From an uncultured Lachnospiraceae bacterium (GTDB taxonomy: Bacteria; Bacillota; Clostridia; Lachnospirales; Lachnospiraceae), in contig CAJULP010000055.1 of the NCBI GenBank assembly GCA_910587295.1, positions 1 to 64,000 on the forward strand: a stretch of 64,000 nt of DNA, written 5' to 3'. The stretch's first letter is position 1. Every line of letters starts with the position of its first letter. Of the stretch, positions 43,596-52,079 are shown one piece after another. Both the position numbers and the translations under genes were made by a program. The notes under the pieces are model-generated. The model ran no database searches. It saw nothing but the letters and a program-made list of their open reading frames with translations, and had not been told where the DNA came from.

Positions 43596-44588
43596 ATGAA
43601 CCAATTGGATGTTTCAAAAAAATATTTGATCACCGGCGGGGCAGGCTTTATTGGGTTTTACTTATCCAAAGCCCTTCTTGAAGCCGGTGCACAGGTAACA
43701 GGCCTGGATAATATGAACGATTATTATGAGGTTTCTCTAAAAGAGGATCGTCTTTCTGGCCTGAAGGCATATGCCGGGTATCGCTTTGTGAAAGGCGATC
43801 TGGCAGATAAAGAGACGGTGTTTCGTCTGTTTGAAGAATACCGCCCGCAGGTTGTGATAAACCTTGCCGCACAGGCAGGGGTGCGTTACAGCATTGACAA
43901 TCCGGATGCTTATATCCAGTCAAATATCGTGGGGTTTTTCCATGTTCTTGAGGCCTGCCGGCATTACCCGGTGGAGCATTTGGTATTTGCTTCTTCCAGT
44001 TCTGTTTATGGAGGAAACCGGAAAGTTCCTTTTTCCACAATGGATCAGGTGGACAAGCCGGTAAGTTTGTATGCGGCAACCAAAAAGTCTAATGAGCTGA
44101 TGGCATACTCTTACAGCAAGCTTTACGGCATTCCCCTGACCGGACTTCGTTTTTTTACCGTGTATGGCCCTATGGGCAGGCCGGATATGGCGTATTATAA
44201 GTTTGCGAAAAAGATCATGGCAGGGGAACCGATCCAGATTTACAATCAGGGGGATATGTTAAGGGACTTCACTTATATTGATGATATCATAACCGGTGTG
44301 GTAAATATTCTTTGCAATCCGCCTTTGCCGGATGAAAATGGCAGTGCGTACAAGATCTACAATATCGGGAACAATAAGCCGGAAAAGCTGATGGACTATA
44401 TCGCCGCGCTGGAGAAGTGCCTTGGAAGGGAAGCCAGGAAGGAGTTTCTGCCCATGCAGCCCGGGGATGTATATGAGACTTATGCGGATGTACAGGATTT
44501 GATTCATGATTTTGGGTTTAAGCCCTCTACGTCTATTGAAGAAGGGCTTTCGCGGTTTGCGGAGTGGTTTTTGGATTATTACGGTTGA
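43596..44588 (+). CDS. NAD-dependent UDP-glucuronate 4-epimerase-like
   Basis: A 330-residue extended SDR enzyme: YLITGGAGFIGFYLSKALL (NAD fold), LDNMNDYYEVSLKEDRL, and the catalytic SLYAATKKSNELMA (Tyr-x3-Lys). The NDYYDVxLK-like segment is typical of UDP-glucuronate epimerases, which give UDP-galacturonate. It is followed 20 bp later by UDP-glucose 6-dehydrogenase, which makes its substrate, so the pair forms a UDP-Glc to UDP-GlcA to UDP-GalA route. UDP-glucose 4-epimerase is a less likely alternative. Confidence 0.85.
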   Translation: MNQLDVSKKYLITGGAGFIGFYLSKALLEAGAQVTGLDNMNDYYEVSLKEDRLSGLKAYAGYRFVKGDLADKETVFRLFEEYRPQVVINLAAQAGVRYSIDNPDAYIQSNIVGFFHVLEACRHYPVEHLVFASSSSVYGGNRKVPFSTMDQVDKPVSLYAATKKSNELMAYSYSKLYGIPLTGLRFFTVYGPMGRPDMAYYKFAKKIMAGEPIQIYNQGDMLRDFTYIDDIITGVVNILCNPPLPDENGSAYKIYNIGNNKPEKLMDYIAALEKCLGREARKEFLPMQPGDVYETYADVQDLIHDFGFKPSTSIEEGLSRFAEWFLDYYG

Positions 44589-44608
44589 GAAAAGGAGGTT
44601 TTAGGATT

Positions 44609-45922
44609 ATGATGAAGATTGCGGTAGCAGGAACGGGATACGTAGGTTTGGTGGCAGGCGTGTGCTTTGCGGAGGCAGGGCATGACGTTACCTGCGTGGA
44701 TGTGGATGAAAAAAAGGTAGAGATCATGCGTCAGGGGATTTCCCCTATTTATGAAGAAGGCTTAGAAGAGCTGATGCGGAAAAATAACGCCAGGGGAACC
44801 CTTCATTTTACCACGGATTACAGGGAGGCTTACCGGGATGCCCAGGCAATATTTATCGGGGTGGGAACTCCGGAAATGCCCGATGGAAGCGCCAATTTAA
44901 GTTATATTGCAACGGTTTCCAGACAGATCGCGGAGACGGTTGAGCGGGATTGCCTGGTGGTGGTAAAATCCACGGTGCCGGTAGGCACCAATGACAAGGT
45001 GGAGCAGTTCATAAAGGATTTTCTTGTGCATGACGTGAAGGTGGAAGTGGCTTCCAACCCGGAGTTTTTAGCACAGGGAACGGCGGTCCATGATACGCTG
45101 CACGCGGCCCGGATCATCATAGGAACCCAGAGCAGGGAAGCGGAGGAAATGTTGAAGGAGATTTATGCGCCCTTTGGCCTTCCTATCGTTTCCGTGAAAC
45201 GGCGTTCCGCAGAGATGATCAAATATGCCTGTAATGATTTTCTTGCCCTGAAGATTTCATATATGAACGACATTGCCAATCTTTGCGAGCTGGTAGGGGC
45301 GGATATTACGGATGTGGCGAAAGGGATGAGCTATGACGAGCGGATTGGCGCCCGGTTTTTAAACGCAGGGATCGGCTTTGGGGGGAGCTGCTTCCCGAAG
45401 GACACGAAAGCGCTGAAGTTCCTGGCAAGGGAACATGGGTATCAGTTAAGGACGGTGGAGGCCTGTGTGGAGGTGAACAGTGCCCAGAAAGTGCGGTTAT
45501 TTGAAAAGGCGAAAGAGAGGATGATCTCTTTTAGCGGTTTGAAGGCGGCGGTGCTGGGTCTTACCTTTAAGGCGGGAACGGACGATCTTCGGGAAGCGCC
45601 CTCCATTGATAATCTAAAGCTTCTGCTTTCGGCAGGGGCGGATGTCTATGCATATGATCCGAAAGGAGAGGAGCGGGCCAGGCAGCTTTTCCCGGAAGGG
45701 AAGGGGGAAGCGGGAACTATGCAGTATGTGGACTCCCCGGAAGAAGCGTTAAGCGGGGCAAATATCTGCTTTGTGTTTACTGAGTGGGGGGAAATCAAGG
45801 CGATAGAGCCAAAGCGGTTTAAAGAACTGATGCATACGCCTCTGGTCTATGACGGGAGAAATCTGTATGACCCGGGGCAGATGAAGGAAGCCGAGGTGGA
45901 GTATTATAGTATTGGACGGTAG
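44609..45922 (+). CDS. ugd: UDP-glucose 6-dehydrogenase
   Basis: A 437-residue enzyme oxidising UDP-glucose to UDP-glucuronate in two NAD steps. IAVAGTGYVGLVAGVCFAEA is the NAD fold, STVPVGT and NPEFLAQGTAVHD are conserved, and GFGGSCFPKDTKAL holds the catalytic Cys. AAAGGAGG lies ten bases before ATG 44609 (44612 is a second in-frame ATG). It follows the epimerase by 20 bp. It closes region 3 of the window; a hairpin terminator lies 19 bp later. Confidence 0.93.
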   Translation: MMKIAVAGTGYVGLVAGVCFAEAGHDVTCVDVDEKKVEIMRQGISPIYEEGLEELMRKNNARGTLHFTTDYREAYRDAQAIFIGVGTPEMPDGSANLSYIATVSRQIAETVERDCLVVVKSTVPVGTNDKVEQFIKDFLVHDVKVEVASNPEFLAQGTAVHDTLHAARIIIGTQSREAEEMLKEIYAPFGLPIVSVKRRSAEMIKYACNDFLALKISYMNDIANLCELVGADITDVAKGMSYDERIGARFLNAGIGFGGSCFPKDTKALKFLAREHGYQLRTVEACVEVNSAQKVRLFEKAKERMISFSGLKAAVLGLTFKAGTDDLREAPSIDNLKLLLSAGADVYAYDPKGEERARQLFPEGKGEAGTMQYVDSPEEALSGANICFVFTEWGEIKAIEPKRFKELMHTPLVYDGRNLYDPGQMKEAEVEYYSIGR

Positions 45923-45940
45923 ATTACGGTAAGTAATCAG

Positions 45941-45983
45941 AGAAAAGCAGGTGCTGATGGGTAAGGCATCTGCCTTTTCTTTA
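45941..45983 (+). terminator. Terminator after ugd
   Basis: AGAAAAGCAGGTGC (45941-45954) pairs, with one bulge and one G-U, with GCATCTGCCTTTTCT (45966-45980), followed by further T. Confidence 0.6.
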
Positions 45984-46281
45984 TATAAGGTTTTTGAAAT
46001 CTATGATTGATTATTTATATTTATTTTAAGTTTTCTTATGTCTTTCTTAATTTTGCTGCTAAAGTCTATAAAAATTCCTTTTTTTTGTTATACTGTTAAT
46101 AGTTTACAGCGATTTTTCAGTTTGTAGAGAAACTGGTTCGTGTATAAGCCATGCTTTTAAAGGAATTGATTTTGTATATTAAGGGTGAATAGGAGTAACT
46201 TGATATGGAAATTCTGTTCCGGTGAGAAGACAGGCGATGAAATGAGAACGTGAGAAATAAAAATGAATAGGAGTAGGAAAA
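45984..46281 (+). promoter_or_regulatory. Long AT-rich upstream region of the MBOAT gene
   Basis: This gap is AT-rich and holds no convincing gene. An extended -10 box TGTTATACT at 46086-46094, without a clear -35, may start the MBOAT transcript, giving a leader of almost 200 bases. Short stem possibilities occur, but I see no known riboswitch pattern. Confidence 0.35.
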
Positions 46282-47676
46282 GTGTTTGAGTCGATGACGT
46301 TTCCCTTTTTTTTAGGGATCACGGTGTTGTTGTTTTTTTTGCTGCCTGCTAAGTACCGAGCTGCGGTTTTGCTTTTCTCTAGTTATTGCTTTTGTGGATT
46401 TATGAGCTTTTTTGCATTAGCGGCATTGATCACAGTGTCTGTCTTGGTCTGGGCAGGAGGAATTTTAATTGAGCGCCTGCAAAAAGCAAGGAAAGAAATT
46501 GGCGGCAGAGTCGTTGCAATGTCGGCAGTCGGCGCCTGCATTTTAGTGCTGATCATGTTTAAGTATGGAAGAGGAAGCCTGTTTGGCATGATCATGCCGA
46601 TCGGATTGTCTTTCTACTTATTTCAGGCAATTGGATATTTGTCGGATATTGCAAAAGGAAAATGTCATGCGGAGAGAAACTTTATCCATTTAGGCTGTCT
46701 CTTTGCTTTTTTTCCTAAACTGATAAGCGGTCCCATTGAGCGGGAAGGGGATTTCCTGCCGCAGATAAAAAGGCTTGGGGAAGTAAAATTCTGGAACCGG
46801 GGAAGGCTCTCTACGGCATTTACTTACATGTTGTGGGGCTATTTTATGAAAATGGTGGTTGCCGACCGCTTAGCTGTCCAGGTAAATATTATATTTGATA
46901 GACCGCAGGAATTTGACAGTTTGTGGTTAGTTTTAGGAGTTTTTTTCTATACGATACAAATCTATTGTGATTTTGCGGGATATTCGTATATTGCGATAGG
47001 CTGTGCCGGGATATTTGACATCAGGTTAACGCAGAATTTTAATGCTCCTTATCAGGCGGCAAGCATTACAGAATTTTGGAGAAGATGGCATATTTCTTTA
47101 AGCAGCTGGCTGCGGGATTACATTTATATTCCATTAGGGGGAAACAGAAAAGGGTTTGGCCGAAAGTGTATCAATACGATCATTGTATTTGCGGTATGTG
47201 GGATATGGCATGGAGCAGGGATGCATTTTGTGGTGTGGGGATTACTGCATGGGGTGTATTCCTTAATAGACAGTGTGATCCGGAAAAAAGGATGGAAGAT
47301 GCCATTCGGAAAGTTTGTCACTTTTTTGGAAGTATCCTTTGCATGGATTTTCTTCAGGGCGGGCAGCCTTCGGCAGGCGCTTGGGTATATTTATCATATG
47401 GTAACGGCAGAGATCCGGACAGATCGGATACAAAGTGTAGCGGAAACATTAGGGCTTACTATGTCAGAGATCATAATTATTATTCTGGGAATCATATTAG
47501 TTTGTTTTGTGGATGAATTATGTAATAGGAAGCACACTAATTTTTCGTTTTTGATTCAACAGCGGCAAAACGCTTTTCGCTATGCGGTGTTCTATTTACT
47601 GCTGGTTGCTATTTTTATTTTTGGAATTTATGGATCGGGTTATCAGACGGAGCAGTTTATTTATATGCAGTTTTAA
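46282..47676 (+). CDS. MBOAT-family membrane O-acyltransferase
   Basis: A 464-residue AlgI/DltB-type protein with about eleven membrane segments, starting at GTG 46282 with GGAG/AGGA before it. Conserved blocks are ITEFWRRWHISLSSWLRDYI and PLGGNRKG, and CGIWHGAGMHFVVWGLLHG with the catalytic His. It moves acyl groups across the membrane onto a surface glycan. The SGNH-like gene 11 bp downstream is the expected partner that completes the transfer. A second MBOAT gene is cut by the right edge of the window. Confidence 0.92.
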   Translation: MFESMTFPFFLGITVLLFFLLPAKYRAAVLLFSSYCFCGFMSFFALAALITVSVLVWAGGILIERLQKARKEIGGRVVAMSAVGACILVLIMFKYGRGSLFGMIMPIGLSFYLFQAIGYLSDIAKGKCHAERNFIHLGCLFAFFPKLISGPIEREGDFLPQIKRLGEVKFWNRGRLSTAFTYMLWGYFMKMVVADRLAVQVNIIFDRPQEFDSLWLVLGVFFYTIQIYCDFAGYSYIAIGCAGIFDIRLTQNFNAPYQAASITEFWRRWHISLSSWLRDYIYIPLGGNRKGFGRKCINTIIVFAVCGIWHGAGMHFVVWGLLHGVYSLIDSVIRKKGWKMPFGKFVTFLEVSFAWIFFRAGSLRQALGYIYHMVTAEIRTDRIQSVAETLGLTMSEIIIIILGIILVCFVDELCNRKHTNFSFLIQQRQNAFRYAVFYLLLVAIFIFGIYGSGYQTEQFIYMQF

Positions 47677-47687
47677 GAGGGAATATA

Positions 47688-48710
47688 ATGAAGATTATTA
47701 AAAAAAACAAAGTAAGGATAGGATTTTTGGTTTTGCTTATTGTTACCGTTTATTTGGTGTCTAATATATTCCGCATTAAATCTCCACACGGAATCAACCA
47801 GTTGGAAGGCTTGTATTGGCAGCCGGATCAGGCAATTGATGTAGTGATGATGGGAACCAGCCATATTCACTGTGGCGTTAACACTGCGTTACTTTGGGAA
47901 AAGTATGGGATAGCGGCATATGATTACAGTGGGGCAGAGCAGCCTTTATGGATGACATATTATTATTTAAGGGAATTATATAAGTATCAGGATCCTAAAG
48001 TGGTCATACTGGATATGTATGCACCGGCAAGGTTTAAGGAGGACTATCAATATGATTGGATATCTGAAAATATTTATGGGATGCGGTTTTCCTTTGATAA
48101 GTTAGCTATGTTGACAGTCAGTGTGGAACCTTCAAAAATATTTCAGTATTTTCCTTCTTTTTCGGTATATCACAGCAGATATGATGATTTAGAAAAAAAT
48201 GATTTCGAGCATTTTTTTTGGAACTGGGATGAAAAGGAGGCATTTAAGGGCTATACACCTTACTGGGAGCAAAGCCCTCAGCAAATTCCGGATATCACGG
48301 AAGAAGAAAAGGATGGGCTTAGTGATAAATCCGAAAAGTATCTGGGAAAGATCATTGACTTTATGAAGAACAAAGACGGAGAACTTATACTGATCACAGT
48401 GCCGTATGTTGTGACAAATGAAGATCAGAAAACTTATAATAGAATAGCGGAAATAGCGGAAAAAGAAGGAATCAAATTTATGGATTATAATAGCTGTTAT
48501 GACGAGATAGGTTTGGATTTTGAGAAGGATTTCAATGATGAATCACACTTAAATTATTGGGGGAGCTGCAAGTTCACCGATTATTTGGGGAATTATCTGT
48601 CATCTTTTGACAGTATTAGCGACAAGCGGGGGCAGGAAGGTTATCAGTCGTGGAACGACCACGTTGAAATGATTGATCAGGAGTTTTACGATCATCAGGA
48701 TGCCCGATAG
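47688..48710 (+). CDS. SGNH-like partner of MBOAT (membrane-anchored)
   Basis: A 340-residue protein with one N-terminal TM (9-28) and an outer domain. VVMMGTSHIHCGVN carries the SGNH nucleophile region (GTSH), and NDESHLNYWGSCKFTDYL near the end holds the catalytic Asp/His type motif (ESHLN). This layout is that of AlgJ/AlgX/DltD-like partners that take the acyl group from the MBOAT protein and put it on the glycan. It directly follows the MBOAT gene. Acyl type and acceptor are unknown. Confidence 0.75.
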   Translation: MKIIKKNKVRIGFLVLLIVTVYLVSNIFRIKSPHGINQLEGLYWQPDQAIDVVMMGTSHIHCGVNTALLWEKYGIAAYDYSGAEQPLWMTYYYLRELYKYQDPKVVILDMYAPARFKEDYQYDWISENIYGMRFSFDKLAMLTVSVEPSKIFQYFPSFSVYHSRYDDLEKNDFEHFFWNWDEKEAFKGYTPYWEQSPQQIPDITEEEKDGLSDKSEKYLGKIIDFMKNKDGELILITVPYVVTNEDQKTYNRIAEIAEKEGIKFMDYNSCYDEIGLDFEKDFNDESHLNYWGSCKFTDYLGNYLSSFDSISDKRGQEGYQSWNDHVEMIDQEFYDHQDAR

Positions 48711-48737
48711 GATGTCATGAAGGGTGGAATGTTTTAG

Positions 48738-48766
48738 TTGTGTTTTCTGCATTCATTCGATATAAT
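48738..48766 (+). promoter_or_regulatory. Promoter of the CotH-VTC-DUF4956 unit
   Basis: TTGTGT (48738-48743), 17 bp, TATAAT (48761-48766). It separates the CotH unit from the MBOAT/SGNH pair. Confidence 0.65.
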
Positions 48767-48815
48767 AAATGCAATGTGTTTTTAACTAACGATATTAAGG
48801 AGAGTATATTTTAAT

Positions 48816-50690
48816 ATGAATTTTTGCCGGACAGGTAGAAGCAGAATACAAATGTGGCGTTATTTTATATTTATAATCACATGTCTGGCGCTTTTGGTCC
48901 TATTGGCAGGGTCATATATTTTTACGGATCATGAAGAGGAATTTGTAGATCGGTTTTATTTGGAAGGAATGACGAATGGCGGGAGGGTAAGGTTTAAGAT
49001 TTGGGAAAATCAGTCTGAGGGGATGTATTATTTGTTTCTCCCGGCGTTTTACGTAGATCAGGATATTGACCTGACGATTCATGCAGACAGAAATATGGTA
49101 GTCAGTATAGATGATAAACTTTTTAAAAATACTGGTACTTGGGAAAATGTGCAAAGTGGTGGTATTTATCGTTTGAAGGTGAAAAATGCGTTTGGGATGA
49201 AGTATTTGGATAAGCCAATACAAGTTCTGGTTTCAGAGAATCTGCCATCTGTATTTATCAATATGGAATCGGAAGATCTGCTGGAGCAGGAGATTGACAA
49301 CAAGAAATATATAGAAACCGGTAATATATTGTTTGTAGATCCTGATGGAAACATAGAAGGCAGCCAACAGCTTGAAAGGTTTAAAATAAGGGGGAATTTA
49401 ACAGCTGCGTTAGAAAAGAAACCTTATAGTTTTACATTAGCGGAGCCCTTTGGGGTGTGCGGTATGGCATCCGCTAAAAAGTGGAAGCTTATTGCAAATG
49501 CTACGGACGGATCGTATCTTAGAAATAAAATAGTATTAGATATGGCAAACCAGATCACCGATGCATATGAACCGGACGGTGAATTTGTGGATCTTTTTCT
49601 GAATGGGGAATATCAGGGAATGTATCTTTTGACGGAAGGGGTTGAATTAGGTGAAAACCGTTTAGATGTTCGGCTTCAGGGCGATTGGCTGTTAGAGATA
49701 GAACTGGACTTTCGGATGGAGGAGGATATTCCATATGTGATCACTGACCGGGGGCAGATATTTGCGGTAAATGCGCCCAGGGAGGTTGGCCCGGATGAAA
49801 TAAAGTTGATAGACGTTCTCCTTAATGATGTGGAAAGCGCACTATATTCAGAAGATGGCTTAAGCGCGGTAAGTGGAAAGCCTTTGGAAGAATTAATTGA
49901 TATGGATTCCTGGACCGACGCATGGCTGATTCAGGAAGTATCCGGGGATCATGATACAGGAATCGCCAGCCAGTTTGCCTATATTCAGGAAGACGGGCGG
50001 CTGTATGCAGGACCGGTATGGGATTTTGACGGAACCATGGGGAATGTAAATACGGCGATGTTTAGGATACCGGAAGCACTCACAACATCCATTGAAAACA
50101 CGAGGCCGGCCAACAATGCCAATCAAAATAGATGGCTGTCAGCCATGTACCGGAATAAACAATTCAGGAAAATGATCGAAAAGAAATATTCTGAGGTTTT
50201 TGAACCGGTTTTGGATAAAATATGCAATGAAACGATATGTGAATATACGGATAAAATAAGTAAATCGGCCAGTCTGGACGCCTTGAGGTGGAATGAGAAC
50301 CGCCTAAGCTGGGCGTTTGTGCTGCCGGCAGGAATAGAAATAGAAGGAGGCGATTTTCGAAGGTATGATACGTTATCGGAACAGATGGAAATGCTGATGG
50401 ATTTTCTAAAAAGAAAAAAATTTTTTCTGGATGCTTTATGGATTGAACACAAGGAATTTTGTGTTGTAGAAGTAAAAAACGAAGCGCCATTTCTGAATAG
50501 TGATTATAATAACACGTTGTATTATTGGGTAGAAAAGGGGAAAGCATTTTTAGGTAAGCCCGTAGAAACGAATGATCATTATGAGTTTATGGGGTATGCG
50601 GATGTTACTGGAGAAGCGGTCATAAAAGATAATATTATTATAGAAAGAGATTGTATTTTAAAAAGCGTGTGGAAAGAGAAGGGGGAATGA
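48816..50690 (+). CDS. CotH-family (kinase-like) surface protein
   Basis: A 624-residue protein with one N-terminal TM (15-35). The CotH domain begins FKIRGNLTAALEKKPYSFTL (the RGN...KKPY block), has KKWKLIANATDGSYLRNKI, and the metal site GPVWDFDGTMGNV. CotH proteins of spores are atypical protein kinases; those in vegetative clostridial clusters are anchored outside and their substrate is unknown. A small beta domain precedes the CotH part (about 45-150). The gene overlaps the VTC gene by 4 bp and starts a four-gene unit with its own promoter. AAGGAGA lies 12 bases before the start. Confidence 0.85.
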   Translation: MNFCRTGRSRIQMWRYFIFIITCLALLVLLAGSYIFTDHEEEFVDRFYLEGMTNGGRVRFKIWENQSEGMYYLFLPAFYVDQDIDLTIHADRNMVVSIDDKLFKNTGTWENVQSGGIYRLKVKNAFGMKYLDKPIQVLVSENLPSVFINMESEDLLEQEIDNKKYIETGNILFVDPDGNIEGSQQLERFKIRGNLTAALEKKPYSFTLAEPFGVCGMASAKKWKLIANATDGSYLRNKIVLDMANQITDAYEPDGEFVDLFLNGEYQGMYLLTEGVELGENRLDVRLQGDWLLEIELDFRMEEDIPYVITDRGQIFAVNAPREVGPDEIKLIDVLLNDVESALYSEDGLSAVSGKPLEELIDMDSWTDAWLIQEVSGDHDTGIASQFAYIQEDGRLYAGPVWDFDGTMGNVNTAMFRIPEALTTSIENTRPANNANQNRWLSAMYRNKQFRKMIEKKYSEVFEPVLDKICNETICEYTDKISKSASLDALRWNENRLSWAFVLPAGIEIEGGDFRRYDTLSEQMEMLMDFLKRKKFFLDALWIEHKEFCVVEVKNEAPFLNSDYNNTLYYWVEKGKAFLGKPVETNDHYEFMGYADVTGEAVIKDNIIIERDCILKSVWKEKGE

Positions 50691-51388
50691 AATTGGAGGA
50701 AAGACCATACAGGGATGAGTATAAATACCCACTTACGAATGGTCAGATCTTAATAGAAGAAAGTAAAATAAAGGCTATTGCCTTAAAAGACGGACATGTG
50801 GGTGAAAAAGGATATTACAATATCAGGAGCCTTTATTTTGATGATTATGAAGACCGTTGTTATATGGATAATGAGAATGGTGTAGATGAAAGAGAAAAAT
50901 TTAGGATACGGATCTATGATCACAGCAGACAAAGAATTGCATTGGAATTAAAGGAGAAAAGGCGGGGAAAGACCAGGAAACAATCTTGTATGATTACGGA
51001 AACACAGTGCAGACAGCTTATGAAAGGGAATATTCCCACAGACATCAATGTTTCACAGCAAGTGCTTCAAAAACTGGCATATTTGATGGCAACCCGTTTG
51101 ATGAGACCAAAAGTGATGGTTGAGTATGACAGGGTTCCTTATGTTTACAGAGCGAAAGACGCCAATGTCAGGGTTACTTTTGACAGCAATATTATTTCCG
51201 GCAGTGATGTCAGGACATTTCTGGATGAAAAGATTTTTGGCAGGGGCGTGATGCCGGCGGGAAAGGCATTGATGGAGGTAAAGTTTGACAGTTTTTTACC
51301 GGATGAGATTTACAGTGTGCTTCAGCTTGACGGATTGAAAGCAAGCACATTCTCAAAATATTATTTGTGCAGAAAATACCATGTGTAA
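50687..51388 (+). CDS. VTC-domain protein (polyphosphate-polymerase-like)
   Basis: A 233-residue protein started at ATG 50687, which overlaps the CotH stop (ATGA). RDEYKYPLTNGQ, YNIRSLYFDDYEDRCYMDN, REKFRIRIYDHS and ALELKEKRRGKTRKQS form the tunnel-type VTC domain with its basic and acidic residues, which in yeast Vtc4 makes polyphosphate from ATP. It has no membrane segment. With CotH and DUF4956 it forms a trio seen in many Firmicutes and actinobacteria, as I recall. The real product of bacterial members is uncertain. Confidence 0.85.
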   Translation: MKLEERPYRDEYKYPLTNGQILIEESKIKAIALKDGHVGEKGYYNIRSLYFDDYEDRCYMDNENGVDEREKFRIRIYDHSRQRIALELKEKRRGKTRKQSCMITETQCRQLMKGNIPTDINVSQQVLQKLAYLMATRLMRPKVMVEYDRVPYVYRAKDANVRVTFDSNIISGSDVRTFLDEKIFGRGVMPAGKALMEVKFDSFLPDEIYSVLQLDGLKASTFSKYYLCRKYHV

Positions 51389-51404
51389 AGGAAGGAGATC
51401 AGTA

Positions 51405-52079
51405 ATGGGCTTTTCGGATATTTTTAAAAACAGTTTTTTAACATCATATACAAGTGATAATATTAGTGTGATACATATTACGGCAGTGCTTTTGATTACG
51501 TGTTTGATTGCATGTTATATTTTTTTTGTGTACCGGCTGTTCACCAGAAAAACATTTTATTCCAGGACATTTAACATTTCTCTGGCAGCGGTTTCGGTCA
51601 TCACGGCGGCGATCATCCTGGCAGTGCAGGCAAGTATCGTGATTTCCCTTGGTATGGTAGGGGCCCTTTCCATTGTGCGTTTCAGGACTGCGGTAAAGGA
51701 ACCTATGGATTTGGTATTTTTATTCTGGTCTATTGCGGTGGGAATTTGCTGCGGCGCACATGTGACGGAAATAGCCGTTGTGCTTTCGGCCCTCCTTACA
51801 ATATTAGTTATTGTGCTGGACAGGCTTCCTGTGGGACGTGCCCCAATGATTTTAGTGGTCAATCTTGCGGAAGGTAAGTTAGAACCGGACTTAATGAAAA
51901 AGGTAGGGGAGTTTTGCAAGTATTACAAAATAAAATCCAGAAATATTGCCTTGGGTAAATGTAATTTAGTGATAGAAGTGCGGTCCGCAAAGGAATATGA
52001 TATGGTACAGGCTATTGAAGGACTTGAAGGGGTGGAAAGTGTTTCTTTGATTTCACATGACGGGGAAGTGACGTTTTGA
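51405..52079 (+). CDS. DUF4956 membrane protein
   Basis: A 224-residue protein started at ATG 51405 after GGAAGGAG. It has about four membrane segments, the conserved SLGMVGALSIVRFRTAVKEP and a DUF4956 C-terminal cytosolic ferredoxin-like domain (about 145-224). It is the third member of the CotH-VTC-DUF4956 set, and the likely membrane partner of the VTC protein, for example as a channel or anchor; this is inference. The next gene starts by TTG over its stop codon. Confidence 0.85.
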   Translation: MGFSDIFKNSFLTSYTSDNISVIHITAVLLITCLIACYIFFVYRLFTRKTFYSRTFNISLAAVSVITAAIILAVQASIVISLGMVGALSIVRFRTAVKEPMDLVFLFWSIAVGICCGAHVTEIAVVLSALLTILVIVLDRLPVGRAPMILVVNLAEGKLEPDLMKKVGEFCKYYKIKSRNIALGKCNLVIEVRSAKEYDMVQAIEGLEGVESVSLISHDGEVTF

